Source: Porphyromonas sp. (GTDB lineage Bacteria > Bacteroidota > Bacteroidia > Bacteroidales > Porphyromonadaceae). Taken from it: a DNA stretch of 64,000 nucleotides. The stretch is taken from positions 1 to 64,000 of the forward strand of contig JALFBN010000010.1 in NCBI GenBank assembly GCA_022772085.1, written 5' to 3'. The position numbers and the translations under genes are program-made. Below, piece after piece: positions 9,380 to 16,812 of this stretch. The notes under the pieces are model-generated. The model did not search any database and was not told the DNA's origin. It worked only from the letters and a program-made list of their open reading frames with translations. Every line of letters starts with the position of its first letter. Position 1 is the first letter of the stretch.

Positions 9380-10807
9380 TTGGCTAGAAATAAGAAACCC
9401 TTACCTCTTGTGGAGGGAATTACGATAGAGCGAATGGCTGCCGAGGGGCAGGCCATTGCTCATTGGGGCGAGTTGGTTGTGTTTGTTCCCTATGGAGCTC
9501 CCGGGGATAAGTGCACGCTTCAGATAACACGGAAGAAAAAAAATTATGCGGAGGCTCGTATTGTATCCATTGAAGAGCCTTCACCCCTGCGTATTACTCC
9601 AAAATGTTCGCACTTTACAACTTGTGGAGGCTGTAAATGGCAACATATCCCCTATGAGGAGCAGCTCAAAGCCAAGGCGACTCAAGTGCGTGATGCCATG
9701 GAACGTTTGGGTAAAGTAGAGGTGGGGGAGTATCTCCCCATTTTAGGTTCTCAGGATATTTATCATTACCGCAATAAGCTGGAGTTTACTTTTAGTAATA
9801 GGCGTTGGATTACTAATGAGGAGTTTGCTACACTTCCTGATGATATTAGTGATGCAGAGCGAAGTGGCCTTGGATTTCATATTCCGGGGAAGTTCGACAA
9901 AGTCCTTGATATAGAGCAATGTTATTTGGGCTCAGAACTCAGCAATCGGATTCGCAATTTTGTGCGAACTTATTGCCTAGAGCGCATCGATCGTTACCCA
10001 TTTTACGACCTCAGGGAGCAGCATGGTGGCATGCGTACGCTCATGATTCGGACTACGGATAAAGGGCATACGATGGTGCTGATCGCCTTTGCCCAGGAGT
10101 CTCAGTCCGATAGGGAGGAATTACTCTCAGCGATTCACGAGGCCTTTCCCGAGGTTACTTCATTACTTTATGTCCTCAATACAAAATTGAATGACACCTT
10201 TACGGATCTCCCCGTAAGGACCTATTGTGGAAGTCCCTATATCGAAGAGACAATGGAGGAGCTCACATTCCGAATTGGTCCTAAGTCTTTCTATCAAACC
10301 AATAGCCGTCAAGCATTGGAGTTGTATCAGGTTGCACGTTCTTTTGCACAGCTTTCGGGCAGAGAAGTCGTGTATGATCTCTACACTGGTACAGGTACTA
10401 TCGCCAATTTTGTAGCCAAGAAAGCGCGCAAGGTCATTGGTATTGAATATGTTCCCGAAGCGATTGAAGATGCTCATCTTAACAGCCAAGTCAACGGGCT
10501 TGATAACACGTTGTTTTATGCCGGTGATATGAAGGATATTCTGACAGATAACTTCATAGCAGACCATGGTGCTCCCGATGTTATTATTACAGATCCGCCT
10601 CGTGCCGGAATGCACCCTGATGTAATCAATACTTTGCTGAGGACGGCCGCTCCCCGAATCGTGTATGTCAGTTGTAATCCGGCGACGCAAGCACGTGATG
10701 CTGCTCTGCTTGTCGAGGGAGGGTATCATATCATAAAGGTGCAACCTGTGGATATGTTTCCTCATACGCATCATGTGGAAAATGTAATGCTGCTGGAACG
10801 TATCTGA
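9380..10807 (+). CDS. rlmD: 23S rRNA (uracil-5-)-methyltransferase, RlmD/RumA type
   Basis: 475 residues. An N-terminal TRAM domain (about 5-60) binds RNA, followed by the iron-sulfur cluster motif CSHFTTCGGCKW and a C-terminal SAM methyltransferase with DLYTGTGTIA and the catalytic Cys in YVSCNPATQARD. The family makes 5-methyluridine in 23S rRNA. The start is a TTG at 9380; the next ATG in frame (about 9434) would cut off the beginning of the TRAM domain, so TTG is preferred. Bacteroidales often carry more than one RumA paralogue, so the exact target uridine is uncertain. Confidence 0.88.
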   Translation: MARNKKPLPLVEGITIERMAAEGQAIAHWGELVVFVPYGAPGDKCTLQITRKKKNYAEARIVSIEEPSPLRITPKCSHFTTCGGCKWQHIPYEEQLKAKATQVRDAMERLGKVEVGEYLPILGSQDIYHYRNKLEFTFSNRRWITNEEFATLPDDISDAERSGLGFHIPGKFDKVLDIEQCYLGSELSNRIRNFVRTYCLERIDRYPFYDLREQHGGMRTLMIRTTDKGHTMVLIAFAQESQSDREELLSAIHEAFPEVTSLLYVLNTKLNDTFTDLPVRTYCGSPYIEETMEELTFRIGPKSFYQTNSRQALELYQVARSFAQLSGREVVYDLYTGTGTIANFVAKKARKVIGIEYVPEAIEDAHLNSQVNGLDNTLFYAGDMKDILTDNFIADHGAPDVIITDPPRAGMHPDVINTLLRTAAPRIVYVSCNPATQARDAALLVEGGYHIIKVQPVDMFPHTHHVENVMLLERI

Positions 10808-10888
10808 CGATACGACACCCAAAGAATAGGCCTCTCTCGCAATGGTTATGGCATGGAAGAGGCGAGTATAAACTAAATAACCAAGCTA

Positions 10889-11698
10889 ATGCAAAGAAAT
10901 TACAGCGAACCGAAACGAAAAGGACTATCCCATTTCCCTTTGGGGCGATATGGGGTTGTCCTTTTTTTTATTCTTATAGCGAAAAACCTTGTGTGGACGA
11001 TGGGTGCTACGATGCCCCCTCTTTTAATTCCCCTTGCTCGGACGATGGCTTCCCAGCTCTCGGAACAGCATTTTTTCGTTCTGCCCTCTAGCGAAAATCT
11101 TTTTGGGCAGGAGTCTCAGGAGCAGAGGGCTACAAAAAATATCATATCAGCCTATGACCATTTGTTTATAAAGGAGGCGAGTCGTATTGGCTGGAATTGG
11201 TGGTATCTGGCCGCCATTGCTTATCACGAATCTAAATTCCAACCCCATGTGGGAGGTACTCGAAAAGCTTCGGCTATTGGTCTCATGGGAATTTTGCCCT
11301 CTACGGGCAAGCGGTTTGGTGCCACCCGAGCACAATTAAAAGATCCTGCTATCTCCGTTCGTGTAGCGGCCTCTTGTTTGAATGCCTTTGCACAGGAGTT
11401 CCCTAATGCTGCTACACTCCGAGATAGGGAACTTTTTGCCCTTGCTTCGTATGCTTGTGGCAGTGCACATATTCACGATGCGTGCCGTATTGCGAATAAA
11501 TATGGGGCTAATCCCAATGTATGGGAGGAGGTAAAACCTTTTATTCTCAAGATGAATCAGCCTAAGTATTACCGAGATCCATTGGTACGTTGGGGAAAAT
11601 TCAATGGCAAACACACTGTTACCTGTACCGACGATATGGATGCTTTAGCTCAGAAATATGCTGAGAAAATAAAGCAGGCTGAGAATGCTAATCGATAA
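10889..11698 (+). CDS. Lytic transglycosylase (SLT family)
   Basis: 269 residues. An N-terminal membrane segment or uncleaved signal (about 18-38) precedes an SLT domain. The catalytic Glu lies in AAIAYHESKFQP, and the motif GLMGILPSTGKRFG corresponds to the family's GLMQ region. Such enzymes cleave the MurNAc-GlcNAc bond of peptidoglycan with 1,6-anhydro ring formation in the periplasm. The C-terminal helical part (ASYACGSAHIHDA, YYRDPLVRWGKFNG) matches the MltF/MltC-like Bacteroidetes form. It ends 6 bases before the ABC-F gene. Confidence 0.88.
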   Translation: MQRNYSEPKRKGLSHFPLGRYGVVLFFILIAKNLVWTMGATMPPLLIPLARTMASQLSEQHFFVLPSSENLFGQESQEQRATKNIISAYDHLFIKEASRIGWNWWYLAAIAYHESKFQPHVGGTRKASAIGLMGILPSTGKRFGATRAQLKDPAISVRVAASCLNAFAQEFPNAATLRDRELFALASYACGSAHIHDACRIANKYGANPNVWEEVKPFILKMNQPKYYRDPLVRWGKFNGKHTVTCTDDMDALAQKYAEKIKQAENANR

Positions 11699-11704
11699 TT
11701 TTTT

Positions 11705-13585
11705 ATGCTCCAAATAGATCAGCTCTCGAAGTCGTACGGAGATCGACTCCTTTTTCAAAATATCACTTTCAGTATCGATGAGGGAAAAAAGTGTGGTTTG
11801 ATCGCCTCCAACGGGACGGGCAAAACAACTCTTTTGCGCATCATTACGGGAGAGGAGTCGGCTGATAGTGGCTCAATCACGATGAGAAGAGATCTTCGGA
11901 TTGCCTATTTACCTCAAACTCCTCAATTGCCGGAAAGTGGTACGATCCTAGATGCTTGTTTTAATCCTTTGGATCCCATTCCGCATCTTGTGGGGTGCTG
12001 GCGTAGAGCCGTAGAGATAGGAGATAATGCCTCTTTGGAGAGACTTCTTCCCGAGATGGACGCCCTCGGAGCGTGGGATTATGAGAGACGGGCGGAGGAG
12101 ATCCTACATATGCTTTCATTGCATGACCTTACTCGTTCTACCCAATCGTTAAGTGGAGGAGAGCAGAAGCGCATTGCTTTGGCAGGTATTCTCCTCTCAG
12201 AACCCGATCTTCTTATATTGGACGAGCCTACCAACCACCTGGATTTGGATGCGATCGAGTGGTTACAACACTATCTGAAACGGAGCAAATTATCCCTCTT
12301 GATGGTCACGCATGATCGGTATTTTTTGGAGGAAGTTTGTGACTCCTTTTTAGAATTGTCGACAAATGGTGTCTATAGTTACACCTGTTCGTTTGATCAG
12401 TATCTCACCCGGAGGGAAGAGCGTTTGGATTTGGAGAGATTAGCCTCTCAAAAAGCCAATAATCTATATCGTAGGGAATTGGAGTGGATGCGTCGCCAAC
12501 CCCAAGCTAGAGGGGGGAAGCAAAAGGCACGAAAAGATGCCTTTTTCGAGTTGGAGAAACTGACTATTCCGCCTAAAGAGGAAAAAGTTGCTGAACTACA
12601 AAGCCAACGCACTTATATTGGAAATAAAATCTTCACGGCTCATAACGTTTCTCTTTCGTATGGGCAAAAGAAAATCTTAGAGCACTTCTCTTATACATTT
12701 GCACGCTACGATAAGGTGGGGATTGTTGGGCCCAATGGAGTGGGTAAAACGACTTTCCTTCGTTTGCTGTTGGGGCATATCATGCCTGATAGTGGTTTTT
12801 TTGAGATTGGAGAGACGGTGCGGTTTGGCTATTTTAGTCAGCAGGGGCTCTCGCTGGATCCTGACAAACGGGTTATAGAGGCCATTACAGATTTGGCTGA
12901 AGTGATTAAAGATCCTAAAGGAGAGGGACTACTCTCTGCATCTCAAATGCTGACCCGATTTGCATTCACCCCCGAGAGGCAATATACCCCTGTTGGCAAA
13001 TTAAGTGGAGGGGAGCTTAGACGACTTTATCTCTGTACTGTTCTTTTGACTAATCCCAACTTCTTGGTATTGGATGAGCCGACCAATGATTTGGATTTGC
13101 TTACCTTGGATACGCTGGAGGAATACCTAAGAGATTTTAAGGGTTGTCTCATTGTTGTGAGTCATGATCGTTTTTTCATGGATAGTTTAGTCGACCATCT
13201 TTTTGTCTTTGAAGGGGATGGTGTCGTACGAGACTTCCCGGGAAATTACTCTCGATATCGGGAGTGGAATCGGGAGCGTCAGCTCCAAGAATTGGACAAA
13301 ACAGCTACCCAAGAGGAGCGTTCTACACTCAAAGATCGTCCCACAGTGCCTGCGAGAAAAGAGATCAAGACCAAACGATCCTACAAAGAGGAGCAGGAGT
13401 TTTTGCAATTAGAGCAATCCATCCCCCTCCTAGAGACTGAGATCAAGCAACTGGAGGCGCAGATGTCCTCGGGTAAACTGACTGTAGAGGAGCTGCAGAA
13501 GGTGGCTCGTCGATATGAGAGTTTATCGGAAGAATTGGATGAGAAGTCGATGCGTTGGCTTGAACTTTCGGAGATTGGATCTTAG
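11705..13585 (+). CDS. ABC-F family ATPase (Uup-like)
   Basis: 626 residues with two ATP-binding cassettes and no membrane segments. Cassette 1 has Walker A ASNGTGKTT, signature LSGGEQKR and Walker B LLILDEPTNHLD; cassette 2 has GPNGVGKTT, LSGGELRR and FLVLDEPTNDLD. An inter-domain linker with RRELEWMRRQPQARGGKQKAR and a C-terminal coiled coil (about 545-620) match the Uup type. ABC-F proteins act on the ribosome, or in Uup's case also bind branched DNA; they are not transporters. It starts 6 bases after the lytic transglycosylase gene. Confidence 0.9.
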   Translation: MLQIDQLSKSYGDRLLFQNITFSIDEGKKCGLIASNGTGKTTLLRIITGEESADSGSITMRRDLRIAYLPQTPQLPESGTILDACFNPLDPIPHLVGCWRRAVEIGDNASLERLLPEMDALGAWDYERRAEEILHMLSLHDLTRSTQSLSGGEQKRIALAGILLSEPDLLILDEPTNHLDLDAIEWLQHYLKRSKLSLLMVTHDRYFLEEVCDSFLELSTNGVYSYTCSFDQYLTRREERLDLERLASQKANNLYRRELEWMRRQPQARGGKQKARKDAFFELEKLTIPPKEEKVAELQSQRTYIGNKIFTAHNVSLSYGQKKILEHFSYTFARYDKVGIVGPNGVGKTTFLRLLLGHIMPDSGFFEIGETVRFGYFSQQGLSLDPDKRVIEAITDLAEVIKDPKGEGLLSASQMLTRFAFTPERQYTPVGKLSGGELRRLYLCTVLLTNPNFLVLDEPTNDLDLLTLDTLEEYLRDFKGCLIVVSHDRFFMDSLVDHLFVFEGDGVVRDFPGNYSRYREWNRERQLQELDKTATQEERSTLKDRPTVPARKEIKTKRSYKEEQEFLQLEQSIPLLETEIKQLEAQMSSGKLTVEELQKVARRYESLSEELDEKSMRWLELSEIGS

Positions 13586-13631
13586 TTTTTAGGGATATTC
13601 GTCCTCTTATTTATTCCGATTCGTTGTTGAT

Positions 13632-14885
13632 ATGCTTTGGAATTCCTATCAGTTCTTTTTAGCTTGCCGGCTGGCCTCTAGGCGATCATCCGAGGCTAGG
13701 GCTACGGCATCTCTTTTGCGTTTTACGGTATTGGGTATCGCGTTGAGCCTTGCAGTGATGCTACTGACTGTCTTCGTTGGGAGGGGCTTTCGGGAACAGG
13801 TACACGAACGGATCTATCTCCTTACGGGGCATATCATCCTAAACGAATATGCCAAATCTTATACAGACGAGACAGCTTTCCTTAAAGTCTCATCACAACT
13901 ACTTGCTGAAATCAAGCAGATTGAGGGCGTTGCTCATGTGCGAGAGGTAGTACAATTAGGTGGGATTATCAAGACCGATAGAGACTTCTCCTCGGTTGTC
14001 GTAGTCGGAACTCCCTCACAAGAATCTTTCCGTAACGTACCCAATTTGCTACAAGCAGGGCGTATCCCCGCATTTGATGGGACAGATTCGATGAATAATC
14101 CCATTCTGTTACCCCTCGAATGTGCTCAAAAATTACATTTATCAGTGGGGGATAAAGTGCCGATTTATTTCGCAGGTGCACATACGACTGTACGTACTTT
14201 TTCGATCGCCGGTATCATCGATCTTCCCCATGTCGAAGCTCCTATTGTTATTGCTCCTATTGATGTGGCACGACGGGTTCTGCGATTAGAGCCCGATCGG
14301 GTTACTCGTTTGGAGCTTTTTGCAGAGGCAGGAATAGATCCTTCATTACTTAGTGATCGTGTCGCAGAGACTTTGTCTACGAGTAAGCATACAGAGGGAC
14401 AAGATTTGGGGATGTACACGGCAGAGTCGCTCATGCCTGATATTTTTGCTTGGATTGATATGTTGGATGCGAACGTTGCCCTGTTACTTGTATTGATGTT
14501 GATTGTTTCCTCATTTACTTTGATCACGGGATTATTGATTTTAATCCTCGATCGAATGCGGATGATCGGCCTTCTCAAGGCTTTGGGAGCTCGCTTTCAT
14601 TCGATCCGTTCCCTTTTCCTCTATTTGGCCTCTTTCGTCGTGGGCAGAGGGCTTTTGTGGGGCAATCTGATAGCCTTTTCGCTCTCCCTTTTGCAGCATT
14701 ACCTGCATCTGATCCCCTTAGATCCTGCCACGTATTATATTTCTTATGTACCAATTCAATTGGAATGGCCGTGGATCTTGGGCATCAATGGACTTGTTTT
14801 TCTCCTTTCGATGCTATCTCTTTTACTTCCCACCCATATAATTGCTCATATTAGAGCAGTAGACACACTTCGATTTAATCAGTGA
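13632..14885 (+). CDS. FtsX/LolC-type ABC transporter permease
   Basis: 417 residues. One N-terminal membrane segment (about 32-50) is followed by a large periplasmic MacB-like domain (50-270) and three C-terminal membrane segments, the FtsX fold. Relatives include LolC/LolE (lipoprotein release) and MacB. A partner ATPase is not adjacent: the neighbour upstream is a soluble ABC-F protein, so the permease must use an ATPase encoded elsewhere. The GNAT gene starts one base after its stop codon, implying co-transcription. Confidence 0.82.
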   Translation: MLWNSYQFFLACRLASRRSSEARATASLLRFTVLGIALSLAVMLLTVFVGRGFREQVHERIYLLTGHIILNEYAKSYTDETAFLKVSSQLLAEIKQIEGVAHVREVVQLGGIIKTDRDFSSVVVVGTPSQESFRNVPNLLQAGRIPAFDGTDSMNNPILLPLECAQKLHLSVGDKVPIYFAGAHTTVRTFSIAGIIDLPHVEAPIVIAPIDVARRVLRLEPDRVTRLELFAEAGIDPSLLSDRVAETLSTSKHTEGQDLGMYTAESLMPDIFAWIDMLDANVALLLVLMLIVSSFTLITGLLILILDRMRMIGLLKALGARFHSIRSLFLYLASFVVGRGLLWGNLIAFSLSLLQHYLHLIPLDPATYYISYVPIQLEWPWILGINGLVFLLSMLSLLLPTHIIAHIRAVDTLRFNQ

Positions 14886-14886
14886 T

Positions 14887-15177
14887 ATGACAACGACTTG
14901 GACCTTGATAGAACCCTTTTTGCGTCTCTATAACGAAGAGTCTGTAGAGATCGGACATATTGAGTTTGCCCTAGAGGGAGAGACGTGTCGTCTCCTACAT
15001 ACTGTTGCAGAGGAGGGTTTCCGTGGTATGGGTGTAGCCAAACTTCTTATGGATCGGATGGTGGAGGTTGCGACCGAACGCCATTGGACGCTGATCCCTA
15101 TTTGCAGTTACTCCCAAGTTTATCTCCAACGACGAGAAGCTCAGATTCCTAAGAGTAATTCCCTTGATGCCGATTAA
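14887..15177 (+). CDS. Small GNAT-fold acetyltransferase
   Basis: 96 residues covering most of the short 'CG' GNAT family. The acetyl-CoA-binding motif is visible as EEGFRGMGVAKLLMDRMV, followed by the typical LIPICSYSQVYLQR segment. The substrate is unknown. The gene is one base after the permease stop and overlaps the next start by 11 bases, so it is translationally coupled on both sides. Confidence 0.8.
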   Translation: MTTTWTLIEPFLRLYNEESVEIGHIEFALEGETCRLLHTVAEEGFRGMGVAKLLMDRMVEVATERHWTLIPICSYSQVYLQRREAQIPKSNSLDAD

Positions 15178-15745
15178 CCTGAAACTACAACGCCTTTGGC
15201 GACGCCTTTTCGCAACAGGGGGGCATGGTGTACATTCTCCTTTTGCATTTGAGCTTCTGACCCGTGTGGTGGAGGAGCGGAAGGCTGTTTATGGGGCATA
15301 TCGAGTCCTGGAGGAGGCATTCCATAAGGGCAGCTCCTCTTTGTTTGCCCTACCACTTGGACAACTTTTTTACCGATTGATTGCACATTATCCCACGCAG
15401 GAGGTTCTTCTGTTTGGGGATGCCCCATTATACTTAAAAGAGCAAGTTCCGATCCTTCAGAAGGCTATCTGTTCCTGCCCTTTAGCGCACCCCTATGGTC
15501 CGTATAGCAGAGAAGATTGTTTTGTCTTGGGCTATGGCTTTGATCGGCAACGCATTGAGGAGCTTTTAGAGAACCGTCAGGCGGCTATTTTGCTGATCCC
15601 TACGTATGCCAATCCCTCAATTAAAAGAGATGTACTTCGGATCTTTTCGTCATGTTCCACAGGGATTCGGATTGATCTACCTACAGCACAATTACTCGTA
15701 CTCACCCCACGACTTCTCAAAAAACACTATAAATCAACACTCTAA
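15167..15745 (+). CDS. Methyltransferase-like protein with eroded SAM site
   Basis: 192 residues from ATG 15167 (a TTG one codon earlier also fits). The N-terminus RLFATGGHGVHSPFAFELL is characteristic of a Bacteroidales class I SAM-dependent methyltransferase family, and the tail (GIRIDLPTAQLLVLTPRL) fits its end. The expected glycine-rich SAM loop (E-x-G-x-x-x-G) is replaced by LLFGDAPLYLKEQ, and the protein appears about 40-50 residues short of usual members. It is therefore probably catalytically dead or a pseudoenzyme, though the frame is intact. It overlaps the GNAT gene by 11 bases; the adenosyltransferase gene follows 7 bases later. Confidence 0.65.
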   Translation: MPINLKLQRLWRRLFATGGHGVHSPFAFELLTRVVEERKAVYGAYRVLEEAFHKGSSSLFALPLGQLFYRLIAHYPTQEVLLFGDAPLYLKEQVPILQKAICSCPLAHPYGPYSREDCFVLGYGFDRQRIEELLENRQAAILLIPTYANPSIKRDVLRIFSSCSTGIRIDLPTAQLLVLTPRLLKKHYKSTL

Positions 15746-15752
15746 TTTTACG

Positions 15753-16325
15753 ATGGCAAAAAGTAATTTCTATACACGTACCGGAGATAGAGGTACCACG
15801 TCTCTTGTTGGAGGGCAGCGAATCAAAAAAAGTGATATTCGTTTGGAGTGCTATGGAACAGTCGATGAATTAAATTCCTTTATCGGTCTTTTGCGGGCAG
15901 AAGGATTGGATCAACCGACGGAGTCGCAGCTTGCTATGATCCAAAATGAACTCTTTGTGATTGGTTCTAATTTGGCGACGGATACTTCCAATAGAGAATT
16001 GAAATCTTTCTCACAGATCCCTGATGAGGTGATCACACAACTGGAGAAAACCATTGATTCGTTAGACGAGGAGACGCCATCGATGACCGGATTTATACTG
16101 CCTGCAGGGGGGAGGATTGCCTCCTTATGCCACGTATGTCGCACTATTACCCGACGAGTTGAGCGTTTGTTATTCCGTTTGGATGAGGAGGTTGAGGTAG
16201 ATGCCAACGTGGCATGCTACCTAAATCGTTTGAGTGACTACTTTTTTGCTTTGGCTCGCTACGAATCTCATCGCATAGGAGAGCCTGAAATTACTTGGAA
16301 GAAACGTTGTATACCCGAGAAATAA
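15753..16325 (+). CDS. PduO-type ATP:cob(I)alamin adenosyltransferase
   Basis: 190 residues from ATG 15753; the frame is open 49 codons further upstream, but that part overlaps the previous gene and is not family-like. It has the ATP loop YTRTGDRGTTSLVGGQRIKKSDIR, then ECYGTVDELNSFIG and the late motif RRVERLLFRL...YLNRLSDYFFALARYE. It transfers the adenosyl group of ATP to cob(I)alamin to give adenosylcobalamin, used by enzymes such as methylmalonyl-CoA mutase. It acts in the cytoplasm as a trimer. No B12-synthesis gene is nearby, so the cell may salvage cobalamin. Confidence 0.92.
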   Translation: MAKSNFYTRTGDRGTTSLVGGQRIKKSDIRLECYGTVDELNSFIGLLRAEGLDQPTESQLAMIQNELFVIGSNLATDTSNRELKSFSQIPDEVITQLEKTIDSLDEETPSMTGFILPAGGRIASLCHVCRTITRRVERLLFRLDEEVEVDANVACYLNRLSDYFFALARYESHRIGEPEITWKKRCIPEK

Positions 16326-16337
16326 ATACTACTTTTG
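16307..16337 (+). promoter_or_regulatory. Promoter of the DUF2795 gene
   Basis: TTG at 16307-16309, a 20-base spacer and TACTTTTG at 16330-16337. It overlaps the end of the adenosyltransferase gene. Transcription would start near 16344, which argues that translation starts at ATG 16388 and not at the upstream in-frame ATG at 16295. Confidence 0.65.
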
Positions 16338-16387
16338 CACGCAATAACAAGCAGAATTCTAACCTATTAAGGATCACAGATAAAAAT

Positions 16388-16609
16388 ATGTACTGGACTC
16401 TTGAATTAGCCTCAACCCTGGACGATGCTCCATGGCCTGCATCTAAGGATGAACTTATTGACTATGCACAACGCTCTGGTGCTCCTCTGGAAGTGGTAGA
16501 AATACTCGAAGAGATCGAAGATGAGGGCGAGATTTATGAATCCATTGAGGACATTTGGCCCGATTATCCTCGTGATGATGACTTTTTCTTTAACGAAGAA
16601 GAATACTAA
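16388..16609 (+). CDS. DUF2795 small acidic protein
   Basis: 73 residues starting MYWTLELASTLDDAPWPASK, a strongly conserved Bacteroidota small-protein family (DUF2795). It is very acidic (EILEEIEDEGEIYESIEDI, ending DDDFFFNEEEY). Its function is unknown. The start is chosen from family conservation and from the promoter at 16307-16337. An intrinsic terminator follows 60 bases downstream, so it is a single-gene unit. Confidence 0.85.
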   Translation: MYWTLELASTLDDAPWPASKDELIDYAQRSGAPLEVVEILEEIEDEGEIYESIEDIWPDYPRDDDFFFNEEEY

Positions 16610-16669
16610 TACCACCTTGATTCGGTTGTCCGATTGAGGGCAAGATATTAATCTTCTCTGTACTACAAG

Positions 16670-16714
16670 CCTCAGAGTACTCCTAGAAATAGATGGAGTA
16701 TTCTGAGGTTTTTT
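16670..16714 (+). terminator. Terminator of the DUF2795 gene
   Basis: A 14-bp stem (16670-16683 with 16695-16708, one G-U pair) with an 11-base loop is followed by six T residues. Confidence 0.85.
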
Positions 16715-16731
16715 ATGGATATTGGTATATG

Positions 16732-16770
16732 AAAATCCCCTCATAGAGCACTTGTCTCTACGAGGGGATT
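16732..16770 (-). terminator. Terminator of the TonB-dependent receptor gene
   Basis: A 15-bp stem (16734-16748 with 16756-16770, one wobble) with a 7-base loop, followed on the minus strand by a short T-rich stretch. It lies just past the stop codon of the receptor gene and faces the DUF2795 terminator. Confidence 0.75.
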
Positions 16771-16812
16771 GTTGTTTGTGGAGCGTTTAGTGTACTCCTA
16801 CCAAAGAGGAGA

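Noticed and set aside
10163-10822. A 219-codon open frame antisense to rlmD
   Set aside because: It overlaps a clear methyltransferase gene, has no domain, promoter or signal, and its composition looks like a shadow frame.
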